From NCBI GenBank assembly GCA_903889245.1, contig CAISWQ010000054.1, forward strand, positions 1-64,000: a stretch of DNA of 64,000 bases, given 5' to 3'. The position numbers were made by a program, and so were the translations under genes. This document shows positions 18,430 to 28,256 of the stretch, piece by piece. Positions within the stretch are counted from its first letter, which is position 1, and each line of letters begins with the position of its first letter. This DNA comes from an uncultured Lentisphaerota bacterium (GTDB lineage: Bacteria > Verrucomicrobiota > Kiritimatiellia > CAIQIC01). Under the pieces are notes generated by a model that searched no databases, had not been told where the DNA came from, and worked only from the letters and a program-made list of their open reading frames with translations.

Positions 18430-19530
18430 ATGCCCGTCCGTCTCGGTCGTTTCGAAATGCCGCGGAAGCTCGTCAAGGACGAGACCTCCGCCACTGCCAC
18501 CTATGGCAAATACACCGTGGAGCCGTTCGAGGCCGGTTACGGCCGCACGATCGGCAACTCGCTGCGCCGCGTGCTGCTCTCCTCGCTCGAGGGCGCGGCC
18601 ATCGCCACCATCAAGATCGAGGGCGCCCCGCACGAGTTCTGCCACCTGCCCGGCGTCGTCGAGGATGTCACCGACATCATCCTGAACCTCAAGGGCGTCC
18701 TGCTGAAGATGCACACGCGCGAGTCGCGCAAGGTCATCATCAAGAAGAAGGGCGAGGGCGAGGTCACCGCCGCCGACATCACCGGCGATGCCCTGGTCGA
18801 GGTCGTCAACCCCGATCACCACATCTGCACACTCGGCAAGGACGGCAAGTTCGAGGCCGAGCTCGAGGTCCGCATCGGCCGCGGCTACTGCCCCGCCGAC
18901 TGGAACCGCCGCGAGGGCCAGGAGATCGGCCTGATCCCGATGGACTCGCTGTTCTCGCCGGTCAGCCGCGTCAAGTACAACGTCGAGCAGACCCGCGTCG
19001 GCCGCCGCACGGACTATGACAAGCTCGTGCTCGAAATCTGGTCCGATGGCCGCATCACGCCGGACGAGGCGCTCGGCCTCTCCGCCGCGATCCTGCGCCG
19101 CCACCTCGATGTCTTCATCAAGCCGGAGCAGGAAGTCGTCGAGTTCGAGGAAGGCGAGAAGCCGATGGATCCGCAGCGCGAGGAGCTCCGCAAGAAGCTC
19201 GCGATCAGCGTCAACGAGATCGAGTTGAGCGTCCGCGCCGCCAACTGCCTCAACAACGCCAACATCACCACCGTCGGCGAGCTGGCGATGAAGACCGAGG
19301 CCGAGATGCTCAAGTACCGCAACTTCGGCAAGAAGTCGCTCAACGAGATCAAGGACAAGCTCAACGAGCTCGGCCTCGCGCTCGGCATGACCTTCGATGC
19401 CGAGCTGCTGCGGCCGCCGCCGCGCAGCGAAGCCGCGCCCGCCCCCGCCGTCGAGGAGGAGATCGCGGACGACGAGGACGAGGGCAAGGCCAAGAAGAAA
19501 TCCAAGAAGAGCGACGACAAAGACGAATAA
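18430..19530 (+). CDS. rpoA: RNA polymerase alpha subunit
   Basis: This 366-aa protein has an N-terminal dimerisation domain (YGRTIGNSLRRVLLSSLEGAA, typical of alpha-NTD) and a C-terminal domain with helix-hairpin-helix segments (LSVRAANCLNNANITTVGEL and FGKKSLNEIKDKLNELGL). After the CTD there is an acidic then lysine-rich tail of about 40 residues (EEEIADDEDEGKAKKKSKKS), longer than usual. The ATG (MPVRLGRFEMPRKLV) follows GGGAGAAAA. It lies in the normal rpsD-rpoA-rplQ order. Confidence 0.96.
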   Translation: MPVRLGRFEMPRKLVKDETSATATYGKYTVEPFEAGYGRTIGNSLRRVLLSSLEGAAIATIKIEGAPHEFCHLPGVVEDVTDIILNLKGVLLKMHTRESRKVIIKKKGEGEVTAADITGDALVEVVNPDHHICTLGKDGKFEAELEVRIGRGYCPADWNRREGQEIGLIPMDSLFSPVSRVKYNVEQTRVGRRTDYDKLVLEIWSDGRITPDEALGLSAAILRRHLDVFIKPEQEVVEFEEGEKPMDPQREELRKKLAISVNEIELSVRAANCLNNANITTVGELAMKTEAEMLKYRNFGKKSLNEIKDKLNELGLALGMTFDAELLRPPPRSEAAPAPAVEEEIADDEDEGKAKKKSKKSDDKDE

Positions 19531-19554
19531 GCCAACTCGTAAGGAATTTGCACC

Positions 19555-20073
19555 ATGCGTCATCGTAAGAAAACCGTCAAACTGGGCCGCACCAGCGCGC
19601 ACCGCGAGGCGCTGCTCGCGAGCCTGGCCGCGAACCTGATCAAGCGCGGCCGCATCAGCACGACCATCAGCAAGGCCAAGGCCGTGCGTCCGTTCGCCGA
19701 GAAGCTCGTCACGCTCGCCAAGCGCGGCGACCTCGCGGCCCGCCGCACCGTCGCGCAGCGCCTCAAGCTGCACGGCCCCGGCGCCGAGCTTTCCCGCGAC
19801 AAGGCAGCCCGCGAAAAGTGGCACAAGCAGAACGACGTGCTCCGCAAGCTGTTTGCGGAGATCGCGCCGGTCTTCAAGGATCGCGCCGGCGGCTACACGC
19901 GCATCCTGCGCCTAGCCACGCGCGGCAGCGACTGCTCCGAGATGGCGCTGATCGAGTGGGTCAGCTACGTCCCGGCCGCGCCCAAGGCCAAGCCCGAGGA
20001 CAAAGGCAAGGGCAAAGCCAAGGCCGCCGACAAGGGCGAGAAGAAGGAAGAAGCCAAGGCCGCAGCGAAGTAA
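19555..20073 (+). CDS. rplQ: 50S ribosomal protein L17 with C-terminal extension
   Basis: This 172-aa L17 begins MRHRKKTVKLGRTSAHREALLASLAANLI, the canonical N-terminus. It contains 'GGYTRILRLATRGSDCSEMALIEWV'. The core ends near residue 140. The remainder is a Lys/Ala/Glu-rich tail resembling those on S11 and RpoA here. It is the last gene of the ribosomal block; a strong intrinsic terminator follows within 15 bp. Confidence 0.96.
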   Translation: MRHRKKTVKLGRTSAHREALLASLAANLIKRGRISTTISKAKAVRPFAEKLVTLAKRGDLAARRTVAQRLKLHGPGAELSRDKAAREKWHKQNDVLRKLFAEIAPVFKDRAGGYTRILRLATRGSDCSEMALIEWVSYVPAAPKAKPEDKGKGKAKAADKGEKKEEAKAAAK

Positions 20074-20086
20074 GCACACTTCCAAC

Positions 20087-20137
20087 GCAACAGCGGGCCG
20101 TTTTCCAAACCTTGGAAAACGGCCCGTTGCTTTTTGG
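20087..20137 (+). terminator. Intrinsic terminator of the ribosomal block, built on a palindrome core
   Basis: A 14-bp perfect stem (GGGCCGTTTTCCAA / TTGGAAAACGGCCC) with a 3-base loop is extended by GCAAC/GTTGC outside a 3-base bulge. It is followed by TTTTT. The centre is exactly the TTCCAA-N3-TTGGAA element (20103-20117), so the dispersed repeat forms the top of the terminator hairpin. Confidence 0.9.
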
Positions 20138-20142
20138 TCGGC

Positions 20143-20170
20143 TTGATTTGCGGCAGATTGGCTATAGATT
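20143..20170 (+). promoter_or_regulatory. Candidate promoter for the PLD-type nuclease gene
   Basis: TTGATT and TAGATT are separated by 16 bp, just after the rplQ terminator and 30 bp before the next start codon. The match to the sigma-70 consensus is moderate (4/6 and 4/6). The position between a terminator and a new gene supports it. Confidence 0.35.
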
Positions 20171-20199
20171 CGCGCACTTTTTCACTCTGGAATGACGCT

Positions 20200-20790
20200 A
20201 TGCGACGCTGGTTGATCTTGATGGTTTGTGCGGGGTTGAGCCTTTCGCTGGCGGCGGCGCCGCCGAAGCTGCCCGCCACGGTCGAGGTCTATTATTCGCC
20301 CAAGGGCGGCTGCACCAAGGCCATCGTGAACACGCTGCGCGCCGCCCGCCAAACCGTTTTCGTGCAGGCCTACAGCTTCACCTCCGGGCCGATCGTCAAC
20401 GCGCTTGTCGCCGCCGCCAAGCGCGGCGTCAAGGTGCGGCTGATCCTCGACCGCAGCAACCTGACGCAAAAGAGTTCCGAGGCCGACGAGGCCGCCGCCG
20501 CCGGCCTGCCTGTGCAGATAGACGCCAAGCACGAGATCGCGCACAACAAGGTCATGATCGTGGATGGCGAGGTGGTCATCACCGGCTCATTCAACTTCTC
20601 CCGCAACGCGGAGGAGAACAACGCGGAAAACCTGCTCATCATCCGCAGCAAGGACGTTGCAACCCGCTACACCGCCAACTGGCAGGAACACGCCAAGCAT
20701 TCCGACGCGTTCGAGGGTGAACCGGCGGCCAAGACCAAGTCCGCGAACCACGCCGCACCCCGCAAGCTCTCCCTCTGGCCCTTCCGCTGA
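20200..20790 (+). CDS. Secreted phospholipase D-like nuclease (Nuc family)
   Basis: This 196-aa protein has an N-terminal signal peptide (MRRWLILMVCAGLSLSLAAA). One PLD catalytic motif is present near residues 113-130: HNKVMIVDGEVVITGSFNFS, matching HxKx4Dx6GSxN. A single HKD per chain is typical of Nuc/EndA-type endonucleases, which act as dimers. VEVYYSPKGGCTKAIVNTL near the start matches that group. The role is probably periplasmic or extracellular nucleic acid (or phosphodiester) hydrolysis. The start was chosen at the signal peptide; longer frames run into the terminator. Confidence 0.88.
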   Translation: MRRWLILMVCAGLSLSLAAAPPKLPATVEVYYSPKGGCTKAIVNTLRAARQTVFVQAYSFTSGPIVNALVAAAKRGVKVRLILDRSNLTQKSSEADEAAAAGLPVQIDAKHEIAHNKVMIVDGEVVITGSFNFSRNAEENNAENLLIIRSKDVATRYTANWQEHAKHSDAFEGEPAAKTKSANHAAPRKLSLWPFR

Positions 20791-20797
20791 AGTCGTG

Positions 20798-20866
20798 GGC
20801 GGGAGCTGTAGCTCCCGCCACAAGCAGCGGGGCCGGTGCTACGGCGCGGCAACGCCGCGCCCTCCA
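20798..20866. repeat. Two REP-like GC hairpins
   Basis: GGCGGGAGCTGTAGCTCCCGCC (20798-20819) is a near-perfect hairpin. GGCGCGGCAACGCCGCGCC (20843-20861) is an 8-bp stem with an AAC loop, followed by CTCCA. Copies of both types recur in this window (51844, 53216, 58121 and 58172). They occupy the first part of the gap after the PLD gene and have no following T-run. Confidence 0.75.
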
Positions 20867-20913
20867 GTGTTACGCGGTCCTGGCGGGCGGCGTGTCACGC
20901 CGCCGCGCGCCTT

Positions 20914-21054
20914 TTCCAAGTCTTGGAAAAATCGGCGCAATAATTTCCAAGGCTTGGAAAAAGTTCCGCGAGACCCGCCTTGACCAGAAGACTGCGGCGG
21001 GCAAGTTTTCCAATCCCTGGAAAAAACGGGGTGGGGCGGTTCCAATCCCTGGAA
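20914..21054. repeat. TTCCAA-N3-TTGGAA palindrome array, 4 copies
   Basis: Cores start at 20914, 20945, 21008 and 21040. Distances are 31, 63 and 32 bp, so one unit in the middle of the 32-bp grid is missing or decayed. The last two cores use the TTCCAATCCCTGGAA variant. The 333-bp gap between the PLD gene and the protease gene holds only this array, the two REP-like hairpins before it, and a GC-rich leader with a possible TAGATT -10 box at 21084. Confidence 0.88.
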
Positions 21055-21123
21055 AATGATTTTCCTTCGGCGGGCGCTTCGCGTAGATTCCGCCCGCCTC
21101 CGGCGCCGCCGCCGGCGGCGGTG

Positions 21124-21941
21124 ATGATGAAAGTCTGGCTCCCCATTTTTCTGGCGCTGGCGCTCCACGGCGCGGCGGCAGAACCCGCCTACGTGGACGA
21201 CCGTGCGCTGCTCGCCACGCTTTCGCGCCAAGTCCAGCAACTCAACGACGCCAAGAAGCTGACGCCGATCAAGGTGCTGCGTGAGCAACTGGCGCGGACG
21301 GAGTGCAAGGTGCGCCTGCCGTCGCCGCCGCAGAAAGCCATGACCGCGCCGGAGCTCTATCGCCGCGCGCAGGAAAACGTGCTCGTCCACTGCCACCTCT
21401 ATCTATGCGGCAAGTGCAGCAAGCTGCACGTCAACGCTTCCACCTGCTTCCCGCTGACGGCGGACGGCGTCTGCGTGGCCAACTATCACTCGTTCACCAA
21501 CAGCAACACGGTGGCGATGGCGGTGGCGACGCGCGATGGCAGCGTGTTTCCCGTCACCGAGGTGCTGGCGGTCAGCCGGCGCGACGACATCGTCATTTTC
21601 CGCGCCGCCACCGGGAAGGTTGCGCCGCTGGCGTTGGCCACAGCCGAGGTCGGCGAACCGGTCGCGGTGTTGAGCCATCCGAGCGGCCGCTTCTATGTGC
21701 TGACGCAGGGCGCGGTGGCGCGCTACTGCCTCGATCATGGCGCGCCGCGGATGCAGATCACCGCCGACTATGCGGTCGGTTCCAGTGGCGGGCCCGTGCT
21801 CAACGCCGCCGGTGCGGCGGTCGGCATGGTCGCCAGCACACAGGATCTCTATGCGAAGCAGGAGCACGGCCAGCACGATAACCTCCAGATGGTCGTCAAG
21901 CTGTGCGCCCCCGCTTCCGCTATCAGGAAACTCATCAAGGA

Positions 21942-21945
<4 letters not shown>
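21124..21945 (+). CDS. Secreted trypsin-like serine protease, cysteine-containing
   Basis: This 273-aa protein has an N-terminal signal peptide (MMKVWLPIFLALALHGAAA). A likely chymotrypsin-fold triad is visible: His in 'VCVANYHSFTN', Asp in 'SRRDDIVIFRA', Ser in 'YAVGSSGGPVLN' (GSSGGP). The His context differs from the common TAAHC. A cluster HCHLYLCGKCSKLH precedes the His and suggests disulfides or metal binding. The gene ends in an ATGA overlap with aconitase, an odd pairing of an exported protease and a cytosolic enzyme. The substrate is unknown. The second ATG one codon later may be the start. Confidence 0.85.
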
Positions 21946-24626
<2,681 letters not shown>

Positions 24627-24647
24627 TTAACTTCAGGAGTAACAGTC

Positions 24648-25478
24648 ATGGCCCATTCAGTGAGTCCGGCGGCAGAGGCGTTGCTGGACAAGGAAATCAA
24701 GGTGCTGGACAAGGGCTTTGTCCGGCTGGTGGATTATCTCGGCAGCGACGACCGCATCGTGCAGGCGGCGCGCGTCTCCTACGGCGCGGGCACGAAAACC
24801 ATGCGCGAGGACGCGGGGCTGATTGATTACCTGATGGCGCACGCGCACACCTCGCCGTTCGAGCACGTGGTGGTAGAACTGCACTGCAAGATGCCGATTT
24901 TCGTCGCGCGGCAGTGGGTGCGCCACCGCATGGCGCGCATCAACGAGATCTCCGGGCGCTACAGCGTGATGACCGACGAGTTCTATGTGCCCGAGCCCGC
25001 GCAGGTGCAGTTTCAGAGCACCGACAACAAGCAGGGCCGCTCCACTGAGGAAGTTCCGCCGGAATTGCGGCAGAAGGTGATCGAGTTGCTGAAGCAGGAC
25101 CAGGGTGATGTCTACGCGAGCTATGAGGACATGCTGAAGGACAACATTGCGCGTGAGCTGGCGCGCATCAACCTGCCGCTCTCGCTCTACACCGAGTGGT
25201 ATTGGCAGATGGACCTGCACAATCTCTTCCACTTCCTGCGCCTGCGGCTCGACGCGCACGCGCAGTGGGAAATCCGCAAGTACGGCGAGGCCATCGCGGA
25301 GATCGCCAAGGCCGTTGCGCCGCTGGCCTATGCCGCGTTCGAGCGCCACATGCTCCACGGCAAGCATTTCTCCGGCGACGAAATGGCCGCGCTCAAGAAA
25401 ATGCTGCGGGGCGAAGCCAATCCCCTCGAAGGCCGCCGCCGCCGCGAATTCGAGGCGAAGATTGCGGATAGCAGATAG
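24648..25478 (+). CDS. thyX: Flavin-dependent thymidylate synthase
   Basis: This 276-aa ThyX makes dTMP from dUMP using FAD and methylene-THF. The ThyX motif RHRx7S is present as RHRMARINEIS (residues 92-102) with GRYS following. LYTEWYWQMDLHNLFHFLRLR is the conserved dUMP/FAD-site region. AGGAG lies just upstream of the ATG. The last codons (IADSR-stop) are encoded by the heptamer repeat tract that runs on downstream, so the C-terminus is repeat-derived. Confidence 0.95.
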   Translation: MAHSVSPAAEALLDKEIKVLDKGFVRLVDYLGSDDRIVQAARVSYGAGTKTMREDAGLIDYLMAHAHTSPFEHVVVELHCKMPIFVARQWVRHRMARINEISGRYSVMTDEFYVPEPAQVQFQSTDNKQGRSTEEVPPELRQKVIELLKQDQGDVYASYEDMLKDNIARELARINLPLSLYTEWYWQMDLHNLFHFLRLRLDAHAQWEIRKYGEAIAEIAKAVAPLAYAAFERHMLHGKHFSGDEMAALKKMLRGEANPLEGRRRREFEAKIADSR

Positions 25479-25519
25479 CGAATAGCGGATAGCAAATGGC
25501 GAATAGCGGATAGCAGATG
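25464..25519. repeat. Heptamer tandem tract (GCGGATA-type), 8 units
   Basis: Eight consecutive 7-bp units are in exact register: GCGGATA, GCAGATA, GCGAATA, GCGGATA, GCAAATG, GCGAATA, GCGGATA, GCAGATG. The tract supplies the thyX stop codon and ends 8 bp before the next start codon. A short inverted relative (CCGCTATCCGCTATTC) lies just past the downstream gene at about 25934. Confidence 0.9.
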
Positions 25520-25527
25520 GGGGTTGT

Positions 25528-25926
25528 ATGAAGTACACGCGCTTTGAGGAAGTCCCCGTGTGGAAGGACGCGGTGAAGTTGGCGAGGGATGTGTTTGAGA
25601 TCACACGGCAGGAATGTTTTCGCCACCAATACGGGCTGGTGGATCAACTGGTTCGAGCGCCACTCTCCATATCCAACAATATCGCCGAGGGTTTTGAGCG
25701 CGGCACAGTTCGTGAATTGATTCAATTCATTTACTACGCCAAGGGGTCGGCCGGTGAAGTGCGCTCGATGTGCCATGCTTTGCATGGGTTGGCTGGCTTC
25801 GAGACGATTGCGGATCGAGTGGCAAGCCTACTGGCTTCATCGGAATCCATCGGCAAGCAATTGGGCGCCTGGGCCGCCTCGCAACGCAACAGCCGGATCA
25901 GCGGCTCGCGTTTTGCCCGGCCCTGA
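25528..25926 (+). CDS. Four-helix-bundle protein (23S rRNA intervening-sequence type)
   Basis: This 132-aa protein belongs to the 'four helix bundle / 23S rRNA IVS-encoded' family. Visible family segments are FEEVPVWKDAVKLARDVFEIT, 'YGLVDQLVRAPLSISNNIAEGFERG' (the signature), FIYYAKGSAGEVRSM and the final helix with IGKQLGAW. Its biochemical role is not established. Some members lie within 23S rRNA inserts, but most, like this one, are free-standing. It is bracketed by heptamer repeats, with the direct tract just before it and an inverted version just after, suggesting a small mobile or duplicated cassette. Confidence 0.85.
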   Translation: MKYTRFEEVPVWKDAVKLARDVFEITRQECFRHQYGLVDQLVRAPLSISNNIAEGFERGTVRELIQFIYYAKGSAGEVRSMCHALHGLAGFETIADRVASLLASSESIGKQLGAWAASQRNSRISGSRFARP

Positions 25927-26013
25927 TGGTCTTCCGCTATCCGCTATTCTTCCTTCTGCTGGCGGCGGCTGTGGAAAGTTGCTACCCTGCGCATGTTTCA
26001 AGAAGAGGTGCGT

Positions 26014-27315
26014 ATGCCATTGGGGAAGGAAGAGGCCCGGCGTATTGTGCAGCGGTTGCTGGCCGCGCGGAGTGGCGAGCAGATCCAAAAGCAACTGGCG
26101 GCGGACGAGTCCACGCTGCCGCAACGTATCCAGAATCAGGCCCGGACGGATGCCGACTCGCTGGAGCGGCGTTGGCAACGGCTACCCGCGCCGCAGGCGC
26201 AGACCGTTTTGGTCCCGCCACGGCCCGACGCGTTGCAGGTCTATGAGCGGCACATTGAGAACCTGATTGGTGAACTGCGCATGCCCATTGGTGTGGCCGG
26301 GCCGTTGCGGGTCAACGGGCTGTTCGCCAAGGGCGATTTCTTCGTGCCGCTGGCGACCACGGAGGCGGCGCTGGTCGCCTCCTATAACCGCGGCTGCATC
26401 ACCATCTCCGAGGCCGGCGGCAGCACGGCGGTGTTGCTCGCGGAAGGCGTGACGCGGACGCCGGGTTTTGTCTTTGCGCGCGTCGCGGAGGCGGGGCGGT
26501 TCGCCGTCTGGGTGTCCGAGCAGGAGGAACAACTGCGGGCGGTGGCGGCGACCACGACGCACCACGGCCGGCTGGAAGACCTCCGCTTCACGCTTGAGGG
26601 TAATCACCTCTATCTCCATCTGCTCTTCAACACCGGTGACGCAGCCGGGCAAAACATGGTGACGCTGGCGACGCAGAAGATTTGCGAGTTTCTGGCGTCA
26701 GCGGCGCCGGTGAAGCCGGTGCGGATGTACGTGGAGTCCAACATGTCGGGCGATAAGAAGGCGAGCATGCAGTCGTTCCTCGGCGTGCGCGGCAAGCTGG
26801 TGACAGCCGAGGTGGTCGTGCCGGCGAAGCTGGTTGCGGCGCGGCTGCGCACGACGGCGCGCGCGATGGTGGACTACTGGCGCGTCTCGGCGCTGGGCGG
26901 TGTCTTGAGCGGCACCGTGGGCGTGCAAGGGCATTATGCCAACGGCATCGCCGCGCTGTTCCTCGCGACGGGCCAGGACGTGGCGTGTGTCTCGGAAGCC
27001 TCGGTGGGCGTGACGCGGATGGAGGAGACCGAGGCCGGCGATCTCTATGCGGCGGTCACGCTGCCGAACCTGATCGTCGGCACGGTGGGCGGCGGGACGG
27101 GGCTGCCGACGCAGGCGGCGTGCCTGGAAATCATGGGCCTGGCCGGCAGCGGCAAGTCGGCGGCGCTGGCCGAGGTCTGCGCGGCGCTATGCCTCGCCGG
27201 CGAGCTATCCATCATCGCCGCGTTGAGCGCCGGCCATTTCGCCGCGGCGCACGACAAACTCGCGCGCGGTTCCAAGCCAGAGGCGGGAGGGGCCGCGGCG
27301 CATGAGCAGCCCTGA
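26014..27315 (+). CDS. HMG-CoA reductase, class I-like
   Basis: This ~433-aa soluble enzyme should reduce HMG-CoA to mevalonate. Family motifs in order are ENLIGELRMPIG near residue 82 (ENVIGxMxLPVG), catalytic Glu in TTEAALVASYNRG, GDAAGQNM near 209 (the D-A-x-G-x-N-M cofactor motif), SGDKKAS near 246 (catalytic Asp/Lys), GTVGGGTGLPTQ, and SAGHFAAAHDKLARG with the catalytic His near the end. The pattern is closest to class I (archaeal/eukaryal) without a membrane domain. AAGAAGAGG before the second ATG favours 26014 over 25993. It overlaps the UbiA gene by 14 bp and opens a seven-gene coupled cluster. Confidence 0.88.
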   Translation: MPLGKEEARRIVQRLLAARSGEQIQKQLAADESTLPQRIQNQARTDADSLERRWQRLPAPQAQTVLVPPRPDALQVYERHIENLIGELRMPIGVAGPLRVNGLFAKGDFFVPLATTEAALVASYNRGCITISEAGGSTAVLLAEGVTRTPGFVFARVAEAGRFAVWVSEQEEQLRAVAATTTHHGRLEDLRFTLEGNHLYLHLLFNTGDAAGQNMVTLATQKICEFLASAAPVKPVRMYVESNMSGDKKASMQSFLGVRGKLVTAEVVVPAKLVAARLRTTARAMVDYWRVSALGGVLSGTVGVQGHYANGIAALFLATGQDVACVSEASVGVTRMEETEAGDLYAAVTLPNLIVGTVGGGTGLPTQAACLEIMGLAGSGKSAALAEVCAALCLAGELSIIAALSAGHFAAAHDKLARGSKPEAGGAAAHEQP

Positions 27316-28255
27316 CGCCGCCGTACCTGCCGCGGCCACGAGTTGGCGGCGGTTCTGTATCTATCAACGTGAACGTTTTCCGCTGGTGGCACATGGCCCC
27401 CTGATCGCATGTTTCAGTTTCTGCGCCATCAGCTACTCGGCGCAGTTGCGCGGTGGGTCGCTCCGCTGGGGGCCGGTGCTGGTCGCCTTCTGTAGTTGTC
27501 TTTGCTCCTTCCTGCATCTGCGTATCGCCGATGAGTTCAAGGATTTCGAGGAGGACAGCCGCTACCGGCCCTACCGTCCGGTGCCGCGCGGACTGGTGCG
27601 CCTGCGCGAACTGGGCTGGCTCTGGGCCGCGACGGGCGCGTTGCAGGTGGCGCTGGCCCTGTGGCTCGATTGGCGGCTGGTCGGGGTGCTGCTCATGACG
27701 TGGTTCTACCTCGCGCTGATGACCAAGGAATTCTTTGTGCGCGCGTGGCTCAAGGCGCGGCCGGTCACCTATCTCTGGACGCACATGCTGATCATGCCGC
27801 AGGTGGATTTCTACGCCACCGCCTGCGACTGGCTGCCGGTGGGCCATGGGGTGCCGCGCGGGTTGCTCTGGTTCCTCGCGGTCAGCTTTTTCAACGGCGT
27901 CACGTTGGAACTCGGCCGCAAGCTGCGCGCGCCGGGCGACGAGGAACACGGGGTGGAAACCTACACCTTCCTGTGGGGCCGCCCGCGCGCCGTCGGCGCC
28001 TGGTGGGGAGCGATGCTGTGTACGGCGCTGCTCGCGCTGCCGGCCGCGCGGCTCGTCCACTTCCTGCTCCCGGCGGCGCTCATCTTCGCGCTGATCCTCG
28101 CCCTGGCCGCCTGGCGCTCCGTGCGCTTCCTGCGCGCGCCGGTGACGGCCAACGCGCGCTGGTTCGAGCGGTTGGTCGGCCTCTGGACCATCACACTGTA
28201 TTTGACGTTGGGTGCGCTGCCGCTGCTGGCGCGCTGGCTGGGGTGGAGTCCATGA
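27302..28255 (+). CDS. UbiA-family prenyltransferase
   Basis: This 317-aa integral membrane protein has about eight hydrophobic segments. The first Asp-rich motif is DEFKDFEED (Asp77, Asp81, Asp85), followed by YRPYRPVPRG, which matches the NDxxDxxxD...RP(I/V)xxG pattern of UbiA enzymes. A second polar loop (LELGRKLRAPGDEEHGVETY) stands where the second Asp motif is expected. It should transfer a prenyl chain to an unknown acceptor; the family includes ubiquinone, menaquinone, chlorophyll and archaeal-lipid enzymes. The neighbours argue for lipid rather than quinone synthesis. Confidence 0.85.
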   Translation: MSSPDAAVPAAATSWRRFCIYQRERFPLVAHGPLIACFSFCAISYSAQLRGGSLRWGPVLVAFCSCLCSFLHLRIADEFKDFEEDSRYRPYRPVPRGLVRLRELGWLWAATGALQVALALWLDWRLVGVLLMTWFYLALMTKEFFVRAWLKARPVTYLWTHMLIMPQVDFYATACDWLPVGHGVPRGLLWFLAVSFFNGVTLELGRKLRAPGDEEHGVETYTFLWGRPRAVGAWWGAMLCTALLALPAARLVHFLLPAALIFALILALAAWRSVRFLRAPVTANARWFERLVGLWTITLYLTLGALPLLARWLGWSP

Positions 28256-28256
28256 C

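Noticed and set aside
20134-20199. Longer start for the PLD-type nuclease
   Set aside because: The extra 22 residues would begin in the T-tract of the rplQ terminator and would bury the signal peptide.
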